Source: Mesorhizobium plurifarium (lineage in GTDB: Bacteria > Pseudomonadota > Alphaproteobacteria > Rhizobiales > Rhizobiaceae). From it: DNA of 64,000 bases. The stretch is from positions 275,652-339,651 of the forward strand of contig CCNB01000006.1 in assembly GCA_000824785.1 (NCBI GenBank), given 5' to 3'. Position 1 is the first letter of the stretch; each line of letters starts with the position of its first letter. Made by a program: the position numbers and the translations under genes. This document shows, piece after piece, positions 1-9,720 of this stretch. Under the pieces are notes generated by a model. It was not told the origin of the DNA, did not search any database, and worked only from the letters and a program-made list of their open reading frames with translations.

Positions 1-28
1 GCCGGGCGGGGTGAAGCGCCGACGTCAG

Positions 29-1087
29 CTAGTTAATACTCGCCGTATGCGCCGGCTCAGCCTGCTTGATGTCCGTCGTGTACGGCACCCTATAACCATT
101 CGCCGCCAGCCATTCGATCGCGGCCTTCGGCTCATCCGTCTGGATGATCGTCGCGCCGCGGTCGACCCAGAAACCCCAGGCTTCGCGCGGCAGGCTGGCG
201 GCGACGGCAAGCTCGTCGCCGCGGCCGCCGGCGAGGAAGCCGCCGGGCTTGTGGATGATGGCGTAAGTGTCGGCCCAGAGGTGCCAGTCGCCGCGGGCCG
301 CTTCCGCCCGCATGTGATTGCTGAACAGGGGGCCGCCGGTCGACGTCAGCGTCTCGGCGCCGTTGCGCCAGTTGATCAATTCGATGGCGCGCGGCGCGAA
401 CGCCTTATCGACCTCGCCGGCGAAAACGGCGTCATGCACGGCGTCGTCGGCGAGGATCGGCATGAACTGAAAGCCACTGCCGGCCTTGGCAAGCGCAGCG
501 CCCGCTGCATCGATGCGCTGCCGGTTCCAGAGGTTCTCCTTGACGATCACCTGATCGGCCATGCCAAGGGCGCGCGCCTCTGCGATCATGCCCGGCAGGT
601 CCGTGACCTCCAGCTTGTTGTCGAGATTGATCAGGATCCTGTCCCTTGTCTTCAGCAGCATCTCGTGCAGCGTCGACACCGTCTCGTTGGTTACGGCACC
701 AGTGCCCTCGATTACCAGCCGGCACTTCTTCAGCTCGGCCAGCGTGTATTTCACAACCTCGCCCTTGCAGGTGGTCGTTCGGTCGAGCCAGCTGTCGTGC
801 ATGATGACGAATACGCCATCTTTCGCGCGCCGGACGTCGACCTCGACGATCTCGGCGCCGATCGCGATCGATCCTTCGACGGCGGCCAGCGAATTCTCGG
901 CGTAGAGCGTCTTGCCGGCCTGCATGCTGCCGGCCCGATGCGCTGCGATCATCACATGGTCGCGCCATTGGTTGGCGTGCTCGAAGCGGTCGAGGATCTG
1001 GGCTGCGCGTGTCTCGCCGGCTAAGCTTTGGCTACAGACGGCGGCAAGCGCGGCGGACAGAAGAAGGCTCAGCCAGAGTGTTCGCAT
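29..1087 (-). CDS. Secreted glycerophosphodiester phosphodiesterase family protein
   Basis: Predicted exported hydrolase of glycerophosphodiesters (deacylated phospholipid headgroups), giving glycerol-3-phosphate plus an alcohol. Residues 1-24 form a signal peptide (short charged start, Leu/Ala core, AGE cleavage region). The GDPD TIM-barrel motifs are visible: H50-R51, E64-N65, E82-x-D84 and H97-D98, matching the catalytic and metal residues of the family. Length (352 aa) fits a periplasmic family member. It is monocistronic here and its neighbours give no pathway clue. The family call is firm; the exact substrate is not. Confidence 0.85.
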   Translation of the reverse strand: MRTLWLSLLLSAALAAVCSQSLAGETRAAQILDRFEHANQWRDHVMIAAHRAGSMQAGKTLYAENSLAAVEGSIAIGAEIVEVDVRRAKDGVFVIMHDSWLDRTTTCKGEVVKYTLAELKKCRLVIEGTGAVTNETVSTLHEMLLKTRDRILINLDNKLEVTDLPGMIAEARALGMADQVIVKENLWNRQRIDAAGAALAKAGSGFQFMPILADDAVHDAVFAGEVDKAFAPRAIELINWRNGAETLTSTGGPLFSNHMRAEAARGDWHLWADTYAIIHKPGGFLAGGRGDELAVAASLPREAWGFWVDRGATIIQTDEPKAAIEWLAANGYRVPYTTDIKQAEPAHTASIN

Positions 1088-1182
1088 CGGGGAATCGCTC
1101 CGTTCCGGGTTGGGACCCGGTTAGGCGATGCCCATGACAGGGCAGTGAACGAAGCCGGCTAGTTGTTTCGCATCAAGGTCCG

Positions 1183-2397
1183 TCAAATCCTCTTCGCCAG
1201 GCGGCGGAACCAGGCCAACGCCGGCATTTCGACGAAGCGCCAGGTGAACCACGACGCGACGATGACGGCGACCAGCATGGCGACCAGAGCCCCGAAGCCA
1301 ATCCAGGGAGAGCCGGCGCCGAAGCCGATCGCGTGATCGCCGCGCAGCATCAGGTCGCCGACGATGCCGAGTTCGAGCTTGCGTTCGATCAGGCCGCCGA
1401 CATTGATCATGCGGGCCTGGACGAAGATGTGGACCATGTAGATCGAATAGGAGAGCGAGCCGAGCAGCAGCATCGGCCGGCTGCGCAGCAGGGCGCTGAC
1501 CAGGCCAGCCTCATGCGCAAACAGGTAAAGCGCAAGGACGAAGACGACCGGCGCCGCGATGCCGATGTCGTTGGTGCCGGCGATGGAGACGAACAGCGCG
1601 ATCCCCGCGATCATCGCAAGCTCCGCCAGCGTCCAGGCGAGGCGCCCTGCCCCGCCGGTCAATGCCTGTCGCGCCTCTGCAATGGAATCATGCTGAAACC
1701 AGGCAAGCAAAGCGCCGAGCGAGAAGCCGTAAAGGCAGCGGATGAAACCGAAATCGAAGGACACGTCCATATGACGGGTCGAGACCGCAAGCAGGAAAAG
1801 CGGCGCCGTCACCGTGGCGGCGACCAACCATATCCAGGCGCGCTCGCCGGCGGCGAAGACAACGGCGGCAAACAGCAGATAGGTGAAGAACTCGGCCGAG
1901 ATGCTCCAGCTCGGCGCGTTCCAGCTCAGATGATCCTCGACGCCCATGCCCTGCAAAAGGAACAGGTTGGCGACGAGGCTTTTCAGGTCGAAACCGGCGG
2001 TGAAAGGCGCGGGGCCGGTTCCGTGCAGCGCCGGCAGGACGAGCCGCAGCGCCTCGAAGCCGGCGAAAGCGGCAAGCATCAGGACATGCAGCGGGTAGAT
2101 GCGGCCGAAGCGCACCAGCGCGAAGCGCGCAAGGTCATCCTGCTCGTTCAGGCGGCTGCCATAGGCGCTGGCGATGACAAAGCCGGAGAGCACGAAGAAG
2201 AAATCGACAAACAGATAGGAGCCGCCGACAAAGGCGCTTTGCGAAATCACCGACGTGGTCGGGAAGTGGAACAGCGCCACCAACAGCGCGCAGATGCCGC
2301 GCCAGGAATCCAGCACCAGGAAGCGCTCGCCGGCCATCGTGCCGACACGGGTCGCCGCGGGTGCGGGCGCAAGGTTGAGCAGAGCCGTCCCAGCCAT
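1183..2397 (-). CDS. Acyltransferase 3 family membrane protein (OafA/NodX type)
   Basis: Polytopic inner-membrane O-acyltransferase that probably transfers an acyl group (often acetyl) to a cell-surface or exported sugar. The N-terminal family signature LDSWRGICALLVALFHF is present, followed by about ten hydrophobic segments. The ATG at 2397 was chosen because AGGA lies about 11 nt upstream; the longer reading to 2508 would run close to the divergent agmatinase start, and an internal ATG at 2337 has no ribosome site. It could modify the exopolysaccharide made by the 7-17 kb locus, but no neighbour shows this. Confidence 0.85.
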   Translation of the reverse strand: MAGTALLNLAPAPAATRVGTMAGERFLVLDSWRGICALLVALFHFPTTSVISQSAFVGGSYLFVDFFFVLSGFVIASAYGSRLNEQDDLARFALVRFGRIYPLHVLMLAAFAGFEALRLVLPALHGTGPAPFTAGFDLKSLVANLFLLQGMGVEDHLSWNAPSWSISAEFFTYLLFAAVVFAAGERAWIWLVAATVTAPLFLLAVSTRHMDVSFDFGFIRCLYGFSLGALLAWFQHDSIAEARQALTGGAGRLAWTLAELAMIAGIALFVSIAGTNDIGIAAPVVFVLALYLFAHEAGLVSALLRSRPMLLLGSLSYSIYMVHIFVQARMINVGGLIERKLELGIVGDLMLRGDHAIGFGAGSPWIGFGALVAMLVAVIVASWFTWRFVEMPALAWFRRLAKRI

Positions 2398-2522
2398 AAT
2401 GATACAGATCCTGTGTTGCCGTGGCACTCGCCGAGCGCCGCTTCCTTTCCGCAAGCTGTGACTGGCATGTTGCGTGCCGCTTCTGTAGTTGTGGCTGCCC
2501 CGATGCAAACCGAGGACCCGTA

Positions 2523-3524
2523 ATGGCGAATCAAGAGATCGACCACGCCTTCACCGCCCGCTCCAAGACGGGCGCGTCGTTCGAACCGACCTATGCCGGC
2601 GCGCTGTCGTTCATGCGGCGCAAATACACGAAGGACGTGAAGGGCGCGGACGCCGTCGTATGGGGCATTCCGTTCGACGCCGCCGTCACCAACCGGCCGG
2701 GCGCACGCTTCGGACCGCAGGCGATCCGCCGCGCCTCGGCGATCCTCGACAACGATCCGCAATATCCGTTCTCGCGCGATCTGTTTGAACACCTCTCGGT
2801 GGTCGACTACGGCGATTGCCTGCTCGACAGCGGCAATCACCAGAAGACGCCGGGCACGATCGAGCGCGAGGCGGCCAAAATCCTGAAATCAGGCGCTTTC
2901 CTCCTAACGCTCGGCGGCGACCATTTCGTCACCTGGCCGCTGCTCAAGGCGCATGCCGCGATCCACGGGCCGCTGGCGCTCGTGCAGTTCGACGCGCATC
3001 AGGACACCTGGCCGGATGACGGCAAGCGCATCGATCACGGCTCCTTCGTCGCGCGTGCGGTGAAGGAGGGGATCATCGACCCAGACCGCTCGATCCAGAT
3101 CGGCATCCGCACCCACGCGCCCGACACATTCGGCATCAAGATCCTCTACGGCCACGAGGTCGAGGAAATGCGCGCCTCCGACATCGCTTATGCGATCGTC
3201 GAGCGCACCGGCGGGAAGAAGACCTATCTCACCTTCGACATCGATTGCCTCGACCCTGCCTTCGCGCCCGGCACGGGCACGCCGGTCGCCGGAGGGCCGT
3301 CCTCCGCAAAGATGCTGTCGACGCTGCGCCAGCTCGGCCAGATCGACATCGTCGGCGCCGACATCGTCGAGGTTGCGCCGGCCTATGATCATGCCGATAT
3401 AACGGCGATCGCCGGATCGATCATCGCCATGCATTATCTGGGCCTGTTGGCGGAACGAAAGGCACGGGCGGAAGAGTTGAACAACAGCAATCATGCCGCG
3501 ATAAATCATGCTCACGGCATATGA
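2523..3524 (+). CDS. speB: Agmatinase (ureohydrolase family)
   Basis: Mn-dependent hydrolase of the arginase/agmatinase family; the expected reaction is agmatine to putrescine and urea. Metal-ligand motifs are intact: GGDH at 131-134, DAHQD at 157-161, and a late DIDCLDP motif. The ATG at 2523 starts the conserved N-terminus; an in-frame extension to 2421 overlaps the divergent acyltransferase region and looks non-coding. It lies 29 bp upstream of argC on the same strand, so the two may be co-transcribed. Guanidinobutyrase or another guanidino-hydrolase specificity cannot be excluded from sequence alone. Confidence 0.88.
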   Translation: MANQEIDHAFTARSKTGASFEPTYAGALSFMRRKYTKDVKGADAVVWGIPFDAAVTNRPGARFGPQAIRRASAILDNDPQYPFSRDLFEHLSVVDYGDCLLDSGNHQKTPGTIEREAAKILKSGAFLLTLGGDHFVTWPLLKAHAAIHGPLALVQFDAHQDTWPDDGKRIDHGSFVARAVKEGIIDPDRSIQIGIRTHAPDTFGIKILYGHEVEEMRASDIAYAIVERTGGKKTYLTFDIDCLDPAFAPGTGTPVAGGPSSAKMLSTLRQLGQIDIVGADIVEVAPAYDHADITAIAGSIIAMHYLGLLAERKARAEELNNSNHAAINHAHGI

Positions 3525-3553
3525 CCTTGGAATTGCAGGGAATTTGGTAGGCG

Positions 3554-4486
3554 ATGAAACCGAAAATCTTCATTGACGGCGAACACGGCACGACGGGCCT
3601 GCAGATCAGGGCGCTGCTGGCCGACCGTGGCGACCTGGAGATCATCTCGATTCCGACCGAGCGCCGCAAGGAGACTGCCGCTCGCGCCGAATTCCTCAAC
3701 GCGGCCGATGTCGCGATCCTTTGCCTGCCGGATGCGGCGGCCAAGGAAAGCGTGTCGCTGATCACGAACGATACGACCAAGGTGATCGACGCCTCGACCG
3801 CGCATCGCGTCGCCGATGGCTGGGAATATGGCTTCGCCGAAATGGACAAGGACCAGGCGAAGAAGATCGGCAGCGCGAAACGCATTGCCAATCCGGGCTG
3901 CTGGCCGCAGGGACCGATCGCGACGCTGCGGCCGCTAGTTGCGGCCGGCCTGTTGCCGGCCGATTTCCCGGTCACCGTCAACGGCATCTCCGGCTATTCC
4001 GGCGGCGGCCGGCCGATGATCGAGGATTATGTCGGCAAGGGCGAGGACGCGCCCGAGTTCCTGCCCTACGGGCTGACGCTGCAGCACAAGCATGTGCCGG
4101 AGCTGCGCACCTATGCGAAGCTGTCGCACGATCCGATCATGCAGCCGGCGGTGGGAAATTTCGCCCAAGGCATGATCACCGTGGTGCCGCTGCAGCTCGG
4201 CGGTCTCGACCGCGTGCCGACCGGCGCCGAGCTTCACGCAGCGATCGCCGACCATTACGCGTCGATCGACGGCGGCGTGGTCGAGGTCGCGCCCTATACG
4301 CATATGGAGCGCATCCCGGAAATCGATCCGGAGATCTATAACGGCACCAACCGGATGAAGGTCTATGTGTTCGCCAATGACGAGAGGGCGCAGGCGCTGC
4401 TGATGGCCGTCTACGACAATCTCGGCAAGGGCGCGTCTGGCGCCGCGGTGCAGAATCTCGACCTGATGCTCGGCATCAAGCACTGA
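3554..4486 (+). CDS. argC: N-acetyl-gamma-glutamyl-phosphate reductase (type 2)
   Basis: Cytoplasmic NADPH-dependent reductase, third step of arginine biosynthesis (N-acetylglutamyl-phosphate to the semialdehyde). The N-terminus has the short type-2 form with the motif DGEHGTTGLQI, and the catalytic cysteine is C116 in the ANPGCWPQG motif. At 310 aa it is typical of the shorter alphaproteobacterial class. It follows speB by 29 bp, and its stop codon directly abuts the GTG of the downstream kinase-like gene, suggesting an operon that combines arginine synthesis with agmatine breakdown. Confidence 0.93.
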   Translation: MKPKIFIDGEHGTTGLQIRALLADRGDLEIISIPTERRKETAARAEFLNAADVAILCLPDAAAKESVSLITNDTTKVIDASTAHRVADGWEYGFAEMDKDQAKKIGSAKRIANPGCWPQGPIATLRPLVAAGLLPADFPVTVNGISGYSGGGRPMIEDYVGKGEDAPEFLPYGLTLQHKHVPELRTYAKLSHDPIMQPAVGNFAQGMITVVPLQLGGLDRVPTGAELHAAIADHYASIDGGVVEVAPYTHMERIPEIDPEIYNGTNRMKVYVFANDERAQALLMAVYDNLGKGASGAAVQNLDLMLGIKH

Positions 4487-5326
4487 GTGGTCATGCAGGC
4501 ATTCCCTGAGCGCTGGAAGGTCAGCGCTCCAGAACTCATTGCAGAGACCTTTTCCAGCCGGATCTGGAAGGTAACGCGAGAGGATGGTTCGCCGGCGATC
4601 GTCAAGGACCTGAAACCCTTCGACGACGTCGCGGACGAGTTGCGCGGCGAGCATTATCTCGCCTGGCGGCGGGGCGAAGGCGCCGTACGGCTGCTCGGCC
4701 GCGACGGTCATCGCATGCTGCTCGAGTATGCCGGCGACAGGCTGCTGTCCGAGCATCTTGCGGAGCATGGCGACGATGCCGCGACCGCGATTGCGGCCGG
4801 CGTGATGGCGAAGCTGCTGTCGTCGTCCGAGCACACGCCTCCACCCAACCTGCAGCCGCTGCGGGAACGATATGCGAGCTTGTTCCGGGTGGCCAAGGCC
4901 GACCGAACCGCCGGACGAACCAGCCTCTATGTCCACGCCGCGGACATCGCCGAGCGGCTGCTAGCCGATCAGCACGAGATCAAGCCGCTGCATGGCGACC
5001 TGCATCACGACAACATCCTCTTCGGCCCGCGCGGCTGGCTGGCGATCGACTCCAAGGGTGTGCTCGGCGACCCCGGCTTCGATGCGGCGAACATGTTCTA
5101 CAACCCGCTCGACCGCGACGATCTCTGCCTCGATCCACGCCGGATCGAGCATATGGCCGACATATTCGGAGAGACGCTCGGGCAGTCGCCGCGCGCCATC
5201 CTCGACCATGCGATCGCCTATGGCTGCCTGTCGGCCGCATGGCATCGCGAGGACAAGAACGCGGTCGACGAGAACCGCGAATTGGCTGTCGTTGAGGCCA
5301 TTCGAAAGGCTCGCTCGCGATACTGA
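4487..5326 (+). CDS. Aminoglycoside/hydroxyurea-type phosphotransferase (APH(6)-like)
   Basis: 279-aa small-molecule kinase with the aminoglycoside phosphotransferase fold. The catalytic loop is LHGDLHHDN (HGD at 169-171) and the metal-binding aspartate is D187 in the motif LAIDSKGVLGDPGFD. The sequence resembles streptomycin 6-kinases. It begins GTG-GTC-ATG immediately after the argC stop; ATG 4493 is an alternative start. The chromosomal setting beside biosynthetic genes suggests an intrinsic, possibly metabolic, kinase rather than an acquired resistance gene; its true substrate is unknown. Confidence 0.75.
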   Translation: MVMQAFPERWKVSAPELIAETFSSRIWKVTREDGSPAIVKDLKPFDDVADELRGEHYLAWRRGEGAVRLLGRDGHRMLLEYAGDRLLSEHLAEHGDDAATAIAAGVMAKLLSSSEHTPPPNLQPLRERYASLFRVAKADRTAGRTSLYVHAADIAERLLADQHEIKPLHGDLHHDNILFGPRGWLAIDSKGVLGDPGFDAANMFYNPLDRDDLCLDPRRIEHMADIFGETLGQSPRAILDHAIAYGCLSAAWHREDKNAVDENRELAVVEAIRKARSRY

Positions 5327-5336
5327 AGGCCAGCCG

Positions 5337-6428
5337 TCAGCTTCTGACGTTTATCTCGGTCAGCAGCGGATAAGCGCCTTTGGTGCCGCGCCAATGCGCG
5401 GCGGCGAAGCCAAGCAACAGAATCGCGATGGCCTGATGCGTCAGCGCCATATGCAGCGGCACCTGCATCAAGAGCGTGCCGATGCCGATCGAGGCCTGGA
5501 CGACCACCAGCGCGAACAGAAGCGTGGCGCGGCGGGCATGGGTGGTGCCGGGCTGGCGCCGCCACGTCGCGATCATATGCCGGAGCGCCACGACAAAGAC
5601 CGTATAGGCGCCGATGCGATGCACGAACTGCACAGTCTTCGGGTTCTCGAAGAAGTTCAGCCAGGCGGGTTTCAGGAGAAGCAGATCGGACGGGATCACG
5701 CTTCCATCCATCAGCGGCCATGTGTTGTAGGAAAGCCCGGCGTGAAGGCCGGCGACCAGGCCGCCGAGATAGATCTGGATCAGCGCCAGAAGCACGATGA
5801 AACCGGCTAGCCGCTGCGTCGACCGGTCGGCGGCTGGCTCCGAATGCGGCGCCAGACCGCGCGCGACCACCATGGTCGCGGTGAAGATCAGTGCGGCAAG
5901 CGTCAGATGCGTGGCCAGCCTGTATTGGCTGACCGAGACGCGGTCGACCAGGCCCGAGGCCACCATCCACCAGCCGATGGCGCCTTGCAGTCCGCCGAGC
6001 AGCAGGATGCCGACGAGCTTCAGCCCGAGGCCTCGTTCGATGCGGCGCGTCGCCCAGAAGAACAGCAGCGGCAGGGCAAAGACCACGCCGACGCTGCGCG
6101 CCAGGATGCGGTGCGCCCACTCCCACCAGAAGATCGACTTGAAGTCCTCGACGCTCATGCCCTTGTTGATCTCGGCATATTGCGGGATCTGTTGGTAGCG
6201 CTGGAACTCCTCCTGCCATTCGGCGTCGTTGAGCGGCGGGATGACGCCGTGAATCGGCTGCCATTCCGTGATCGACAGCCCCGAGCCGGTGAGACGCGTG
6301 GAGCCGCCGACCAGCACCAGCGCAACCAGCACCAGCAGCACGACGTAGAGCCAGCCGCGCACCAAAGCGCGGTTGTGGAGGTCGCGGTCGCGTGCGGCAT
6401 AGGGGGCTGTGGCGGTGATGGCAGCCAT
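5337..6428 (-). CDS. ctaA: Heme A synthase (COX15/CtaA type 2)
   Basis: Integral membrane enzyme that oxidises the C8 methyl of heme O to the formyl group of heme A for aa3-type cytochrome oxidases. It has about eight hydrophobic segments, and the heme-ligand/active-site histidine motifs are visible: [11 protein letters not shown], a THLT motif and [11 protein letters not shown]. The start at 6428 is supported by GGAAG about 7 nt upstream; the longer reading to 6479 has no such support. It converges with the kinase-like gene 10 bp away. The family call is very firm. Confidence 0.95.
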   Translation of the reverse strand: MAAITATAPYAARDRDLHNRALVRGWLYVVLLVLVALVLVGGSTRLTGSGLSITEWQPIHGVIPPLNDAEWQEEFQRYQQIPQYAEINKGMSVEDFKSIFWWEWAHRILARSVGVVFALPLLFFWATRRIERGLGLKLVGILLLGGLQGAIGWWMVASGLVDRVSVSQYRLATHLTLAALIFTATMVVARGLAPHSEPAADRSTQRLAGFIVLLALIQIYLGGLVAGLHAGLSYNTWPLMDGSVIPSDLLLLKPAWLNFFENPKTVQFVHRIGAYTVFVVALRHMIATWRRQPGTTHARRATLLFALVVVQASIGIGTLLMQVPLHMALTHQAIAILLLGFAAAHWRGTKGAYPLLTEINVRS

Positions 6429-6579
6429 TTCGGTCTTCCGGCGGTTGAAACGCGCGATTGGTGGACCAAGGCCGCCCAACTGGCAAGGCTGGACAGCGCG
6501 GCACGCCGTCGCGCCGCACCGCGACGGTTGCGCGCGCCCATCATTCGGCCTAATCGGGGCCGATCAACGAGATCGCGAC

Positions 6580-6792
6580 ATGCCCATTCGCCTGAAAAAG
6601 CTGATCGGAACCATATTGCTGGTGGCGCTGGTCGTCGTCTACGCGCTGATTGCGTCGGCCGTCGCGGTCACCAGGCTCGCCGAATACGGGCCCACCGCGC
6701 ATCTCCTGTTCTTCCTGCTCAGCGGCTTTCTCTGGGTCCTGCCGGCCATGGCCATCATCAAATGGCTGATCATCGAGCGGCCGAAGGGTTGA
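6580..6792 (+). CDS. DUF2842 small membrane protein
   Basis: 70-aa protein with two hydrophobic segments (about residues 9-28 and 41-62) separated by a short loop, ending in a charged tail. It matches the DUF2842 family found in alphaproteobacteria, commonly near ctaA. The ATG at 6580 is the natural start; the longer open frame upstream (from 6409) lies antisense to the ctaA start region. It is divergent from ctaA, with about 150 bp between starts. Function is unknown; the pairing suggests a link to respiratory membrane assembly (inference). Confidence 0.75.
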   Translation: MPIRLKKLIGTILLVALVVVYALIASAVAVTRLAEYGPTAHLLFFLLSGFLWVLPAMAIIKWLIIERPKG

Positions 6793-6816
6793 GCCTCGCC
6801 GGCGCCGCCGGCTAGT

Positions 6817-7875
6817 TTAGATGGTGACAACCATCTTGCCGGCATTGGCGAGCGGCGTCGTGATGCCGGACAGCATCGTGCGGATATGCGCCACACTCTG
6901 GTAGCGGCCGTTGACGGAGATGCGCGGCAGCGCGTGCAGGAAGTCGGCATGCTCGGCGCGCAGCACGCCGTGCCGCGTGGTCACCGCCGAGGCATAACCC
7001 GCATCGCGGGCGAAGCCCACCTCGCGGCAACCGACCGCGCTGGCGTAGCCGTAGGGGTAGGCGAAATGACGCGGCTCCTCGCCGAGCTTTTCCTTGAGGA
7101 TGCGACGGACGTCGCCGATCTCATGGCGCGCATCGGCTTCGGACAACCGCTTCAAGTTGCGATGGTTGACGGTGTGCGCGCCGATGGTCACCAGCGGATG
7201 GGCGGCCATGGTGCGAAGCTCATCCCAGTTCATCAAGGTGCATGGGCGGCCCGACCCGAATTTGAACCCATTCAAACGGGCCAGTTCGCGCAGAGCGGCG
7301 CCCTGCTCTTGCTCGGGGACTTCCACGGTCAGCCAGGCGTTCAGCCGCGCGACGGCCTGGATCTTCATGCCCGGCGTCGAGCAATCGATCAGCGTCGGCT
7401 TGCCTGCCATCGTCAGCGTCAGGCGCGAACTGATATCGACGATGTCCTCGATCACATCCCACCAGAGGTCGGCGGCGCCGTCGATCAAGCCGGGCGCGAC
7501 GTAGATGGTGATCGGCGCCCGGTGCTTTTCCAGCACCGGCAGCGCTTCCGTCATGTTGTCTCGATAGGCATCGTCAGCGGTGATCGTGGCGAACTGACCG
7601 TCCTTGCCGCCATTCCTGATGCGTTCGATCGCTTCATCAAGGGAAACAAAGGTATAGCCCTGCCCCTTCATGTCAGCGATAAGCCTGTCGAGGAAGGCGG
7701 GAGCGATGTTCAGATGGCGATTGACGCTGTTCGGCTTCTCCGGCATCGCGGTGACGCGATGCAACATCAGGATAGCGCCGATGCCGCCGACAAACGGCCG
7801 CGCCAAGGGCGCGAGACCGGAGTAGCGGGCAAGGTTCAACGCCAGTTTCCGGATTGCCTCGCCCCCGTCGATCAT
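6817..7875 (-). CDS. Polysaccharide deacetylase family protein
   Basis: Carbohydrate esterase 4-type protein that removes N- or O-acetyl groups from polysaccharide. The catalytic/metal motifs appear as ITADDAYRDN (two Asp) and GAHTVNH (His-x3-His), and a late RHFAYPYG motif matches the family. No clear signal peptide is seen. The start at 7875 has an excellent ribosome site (AAGGTGAAGGA just upstream). It is divergent from the CelD/BcsL acetyltransferase with a 91-bp shared promoter region, so the two probably act on the same exopolysaccharide in opposite directions. Confidence 0.85.
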   Translation of the reverse strand: MIDGGEAIRKLALNLARYSGLAPLARPFVGGIGAILMLHRVTAMPEKPNSVNRHLNIAPAFLDRLIADMKGQGYTFVSLDEAIERIRNGGKDGQFATITADDAYRDNMTEALPVLEKHRAPITIYVAPGLIDGAADLWWDVIEDIVDISSRLTLTMAGKPTLIDCSTPGMKIQAVARLNAWLTVEVPEQEQGAALRELARLNGFKFGSGRPCTLMNWDELRTMAAHPLVTIGAHTVNHRNLKRLSEADARHEIGDVRRILKEKLGEEPRHFAYPYGYASAVGCREVGFARDAGYASAVTTRHGVLRAEHADFLHALPRISVNGRYQSVAHIRTMLSGITTPLANAGKMVVTI

Positions 7876-7966
7876 TCCTTCACCTTTTGCGCCTAGGCTC
7901 ATCCAAGCACGACATTCGCCTATGCGAACCCCCAAGTCGGAACCAATACGTCTTAAGGATTGAGGG

Positions 7967-9196
7967 ATGGTTGACGCCGCCGCGTCATTTGACGGCAACC
8001 GGGTCGCGGCCAACGAGATTTCCGCGCGCTCCATGCGAGCCGATCAGGGTCGGTGGACTGCGGCCGCAAGCGACGGCGCCGGCCTTGCCGGTTACGCTCA
8101 ATTCTGCGCCTCGGCGCTGTTTGCGCCGGCGCAAAGCGCATCCTGGGTAAGCAACTGGGCGACCGCGACCGGCGCCGACATGGTTGTCGCGACGATGGCC
8201 TACGATGCTCGCCCGGCGCTGTCGCTGGCATTGGAAGTGGTGCGACACGGCCCTTTCAAGGTTGCCCGTTTCGCCGGCGGTCGGCATGCCAACGGCAATT
8301 TCGCCGCCACTGACCCGCAGTTCCTGCCCGCCATCGACGGCACGGCGATCCGCGCGATGTTCAAGGCGATCGCCAAAGCACGGCCCGATATCGACCTGAT
8401 CTCGCTGGAAAGGCTGCTGCCCAACCTCGATGGCGTCGCCAACCCGCTCGCCGCGCTGCCCGGCTTCCCAAGTCCAAACCTCGCTCTCGCCGTCGATCTC
8501 GACGGCGGGTTCGATGCGCTGCTGTCGCGCGCGAGCGGCAAGCGCAAGCGCAAGAAGCATCGTTCGCAGACGCGCAAGTTCGAGGCTGTGGGCACCTTCC
8601 GCCGCGTCGAGGCCCGCACCCGCGAGGAGGTCGACAGGCTGCTCGACGCCTTCCTCGAGATGAAGGAAGCACGTTTCGCCAAGATGGGCATCGCCAATGT
8701 CTTCGGCGACAGGCAGGTACGCGACTTCTTCCGGGCGCTGTTTACCGATGCGCTGGCCGAGGAAAAGCCGCCCTTCCTGCTGCACGGCCTGGACGTGGCG
8801 GGCAAGCTGCGCGCGATCACCGGCTCCAGCCGCTCGGGCAAGCGGCTGATTTGCGAGTTCGGCGCCATCGCCGAGGACGATCTGGCCTTCACCAGCCCGG
8901 GCGACTTCCTGTTCTTCGACAACATCCAGGAAGCCTGCGATCTCGGCTTCGACGTCTACGACTTCTCGGTCGGCGACGAGCCCTACAAGCGGCTCTGGTG
9001 CGACGTCGAGGTCCAGCATTTCGAGGTGCTTGCGCCGCTGACGCTGAAGGGCCGGGTGCTGGCGACAGGGCTGCGGCAAGGCGCGCGGGCGAAGGCTTTC
9101 ATCAAGAACAATCCGACCGTCTGGAAGCTAACCAAGATGCTGCGTCGCAAGGCTGCGGGACAGGCAGCGCCTGTCGCGGCCGAAGACGACAGCTAG
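7967..9196 (+). CDS. CelD/BcsL-family GNAT acetyltransferase
   Basis: 409-aa GNAT-fold protein of the type named for cellulose biosynthesis (CelD/BcsL), related to FemAB-like acyltransferases. The C-terminal GNAT domain includes the typical stretch ending in VYDFSVGDEPYKRLW, and a very basic patch (KRKRKKHRSQ) lies near residue 190. AAGGA 8 nt upstream supports the ATG. It belongs to the exopolysaccharide locus and probably acylates a sugar precursor or a repeat unit. The exact acceptor cannot be told from sequence. Confidence 0.8.
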   Translation: MVDAAASFDGNRVAANEISARSMRADQGRWTAAASDGAGLAGYAQFCASALFAPAQSASWVSNWATATGADMVVATMAYDARPALSLALEVVRHGPFKVARFAGGRHANGNFAATDPQFLPAIDGTAIRAMFKAIAKARPDIDLISLERLLPNLDGVANPLAALPGFPSPNLALAVDLDGGFDALLSRASGKRKRKKHRSQTRKFEAVGTFRRVEARTREEVDRLLDAFLEMKEARFAKMGIANVFGDRQVRDFFRALFTDALAEEKPPFLLHGLDVAGKLRAITGSSRSGKRLICEFGAIAEDDLAFTSPGDFLFFDNIQEACDLGFDVYDFSVGDEPYKRLWCDVEVQHFEVLAPLTLKGRVLATGLRQGARAKAFIKNNPTVWKLTKMLRRKAAGQAAPVAAEDDS

Positions 9197-9294
9197 GCCT
9201 GGTCAGAGGCGCACAATCACCGCAGCGGGCGATGCCGGCAAGCGGGCCGAGACCCTGAGGGGACTCGGCGGAACCGCTCTATTTCCTACGCCGC

Positions 9295-9720
9295 CTAAAC
9301 GATCTCGACCAATTCAACGTCGAACACAAGGTCCTTTCCGGCCAACGGATGATTGCCGTCGAGCTTGACGCTGGAATCGTCCACGCCGACGACCGTTACT
9401 TGCATGGGTCGTCCCTCGCGGGTGCGGGCCTGCAATCGGGTGCCGATATCGACGTTGATGTTGTCCGGCACGCTTGTGCGGTCGATGGTTACGACCGCCT
9501 CGGGGCGATGCGGGCCGTAGGCGGCGTCGGCGGGGACGGTGACGGTGCTTTTCGCGCCGACCTCCATGCCCTCGACATGGGTTTCGAGGCCAGGAATTAC
9601 CTGTCCTTCACCCAGTGTAAACTGCAACGGTTCACTACCGGAAGAATCGAATTGGGTCCCGTCGACCAGACGCCCAGTGTAGTTGATGCGTACGGTGTCG
9701 CCGTTCTTGGCCTGTGTCAT
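9295..9720 (-). CDS. FKBP-type peptidyl-prolyl cis-trans isomerase (SlyD-like)
   Basis: 141-aa proline isomerase/chaperone. The FKBP core is clear: VRINYTGRLVDGTQFDSS, then FTLGEGQVIPGLE and GMEVG. The region after about residue 65 matches the inserted flap (IF) domain of SlyD-like proteins, but the His/Cys-rich metal tail of enteric SlyD is absent. The start at 9720 is preferred because AAGGA lies 8 nt upstream; ATG 9729 sits directly on that site and 9816 is unsupported. It has no obvious functional tie to the flanking polysaccharide genes and is probably cytoplasmic. Confidence 0.88.
   Translation of the reverse strand: MTQAKNGDTVRINYTGRLVDGTQFDSSGSEPLQFTLGEGQVIPGLETHVEGMEVGAKSTVTVPADAAYGPHRPEAVVTIDRTSVPDNINVDIGTRLQARTREGRPMQVTVVGVDDSSVKLDGNHPLAGKDLVFDVELVEIV

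Noticed and set aside
1333..2523. Long plus-strand frame opposite the acyltransferase
   Set aside because: Hydrophilic Gln/Asp/Arg-rich shadow; the minus strand has the true membrane protein signature.
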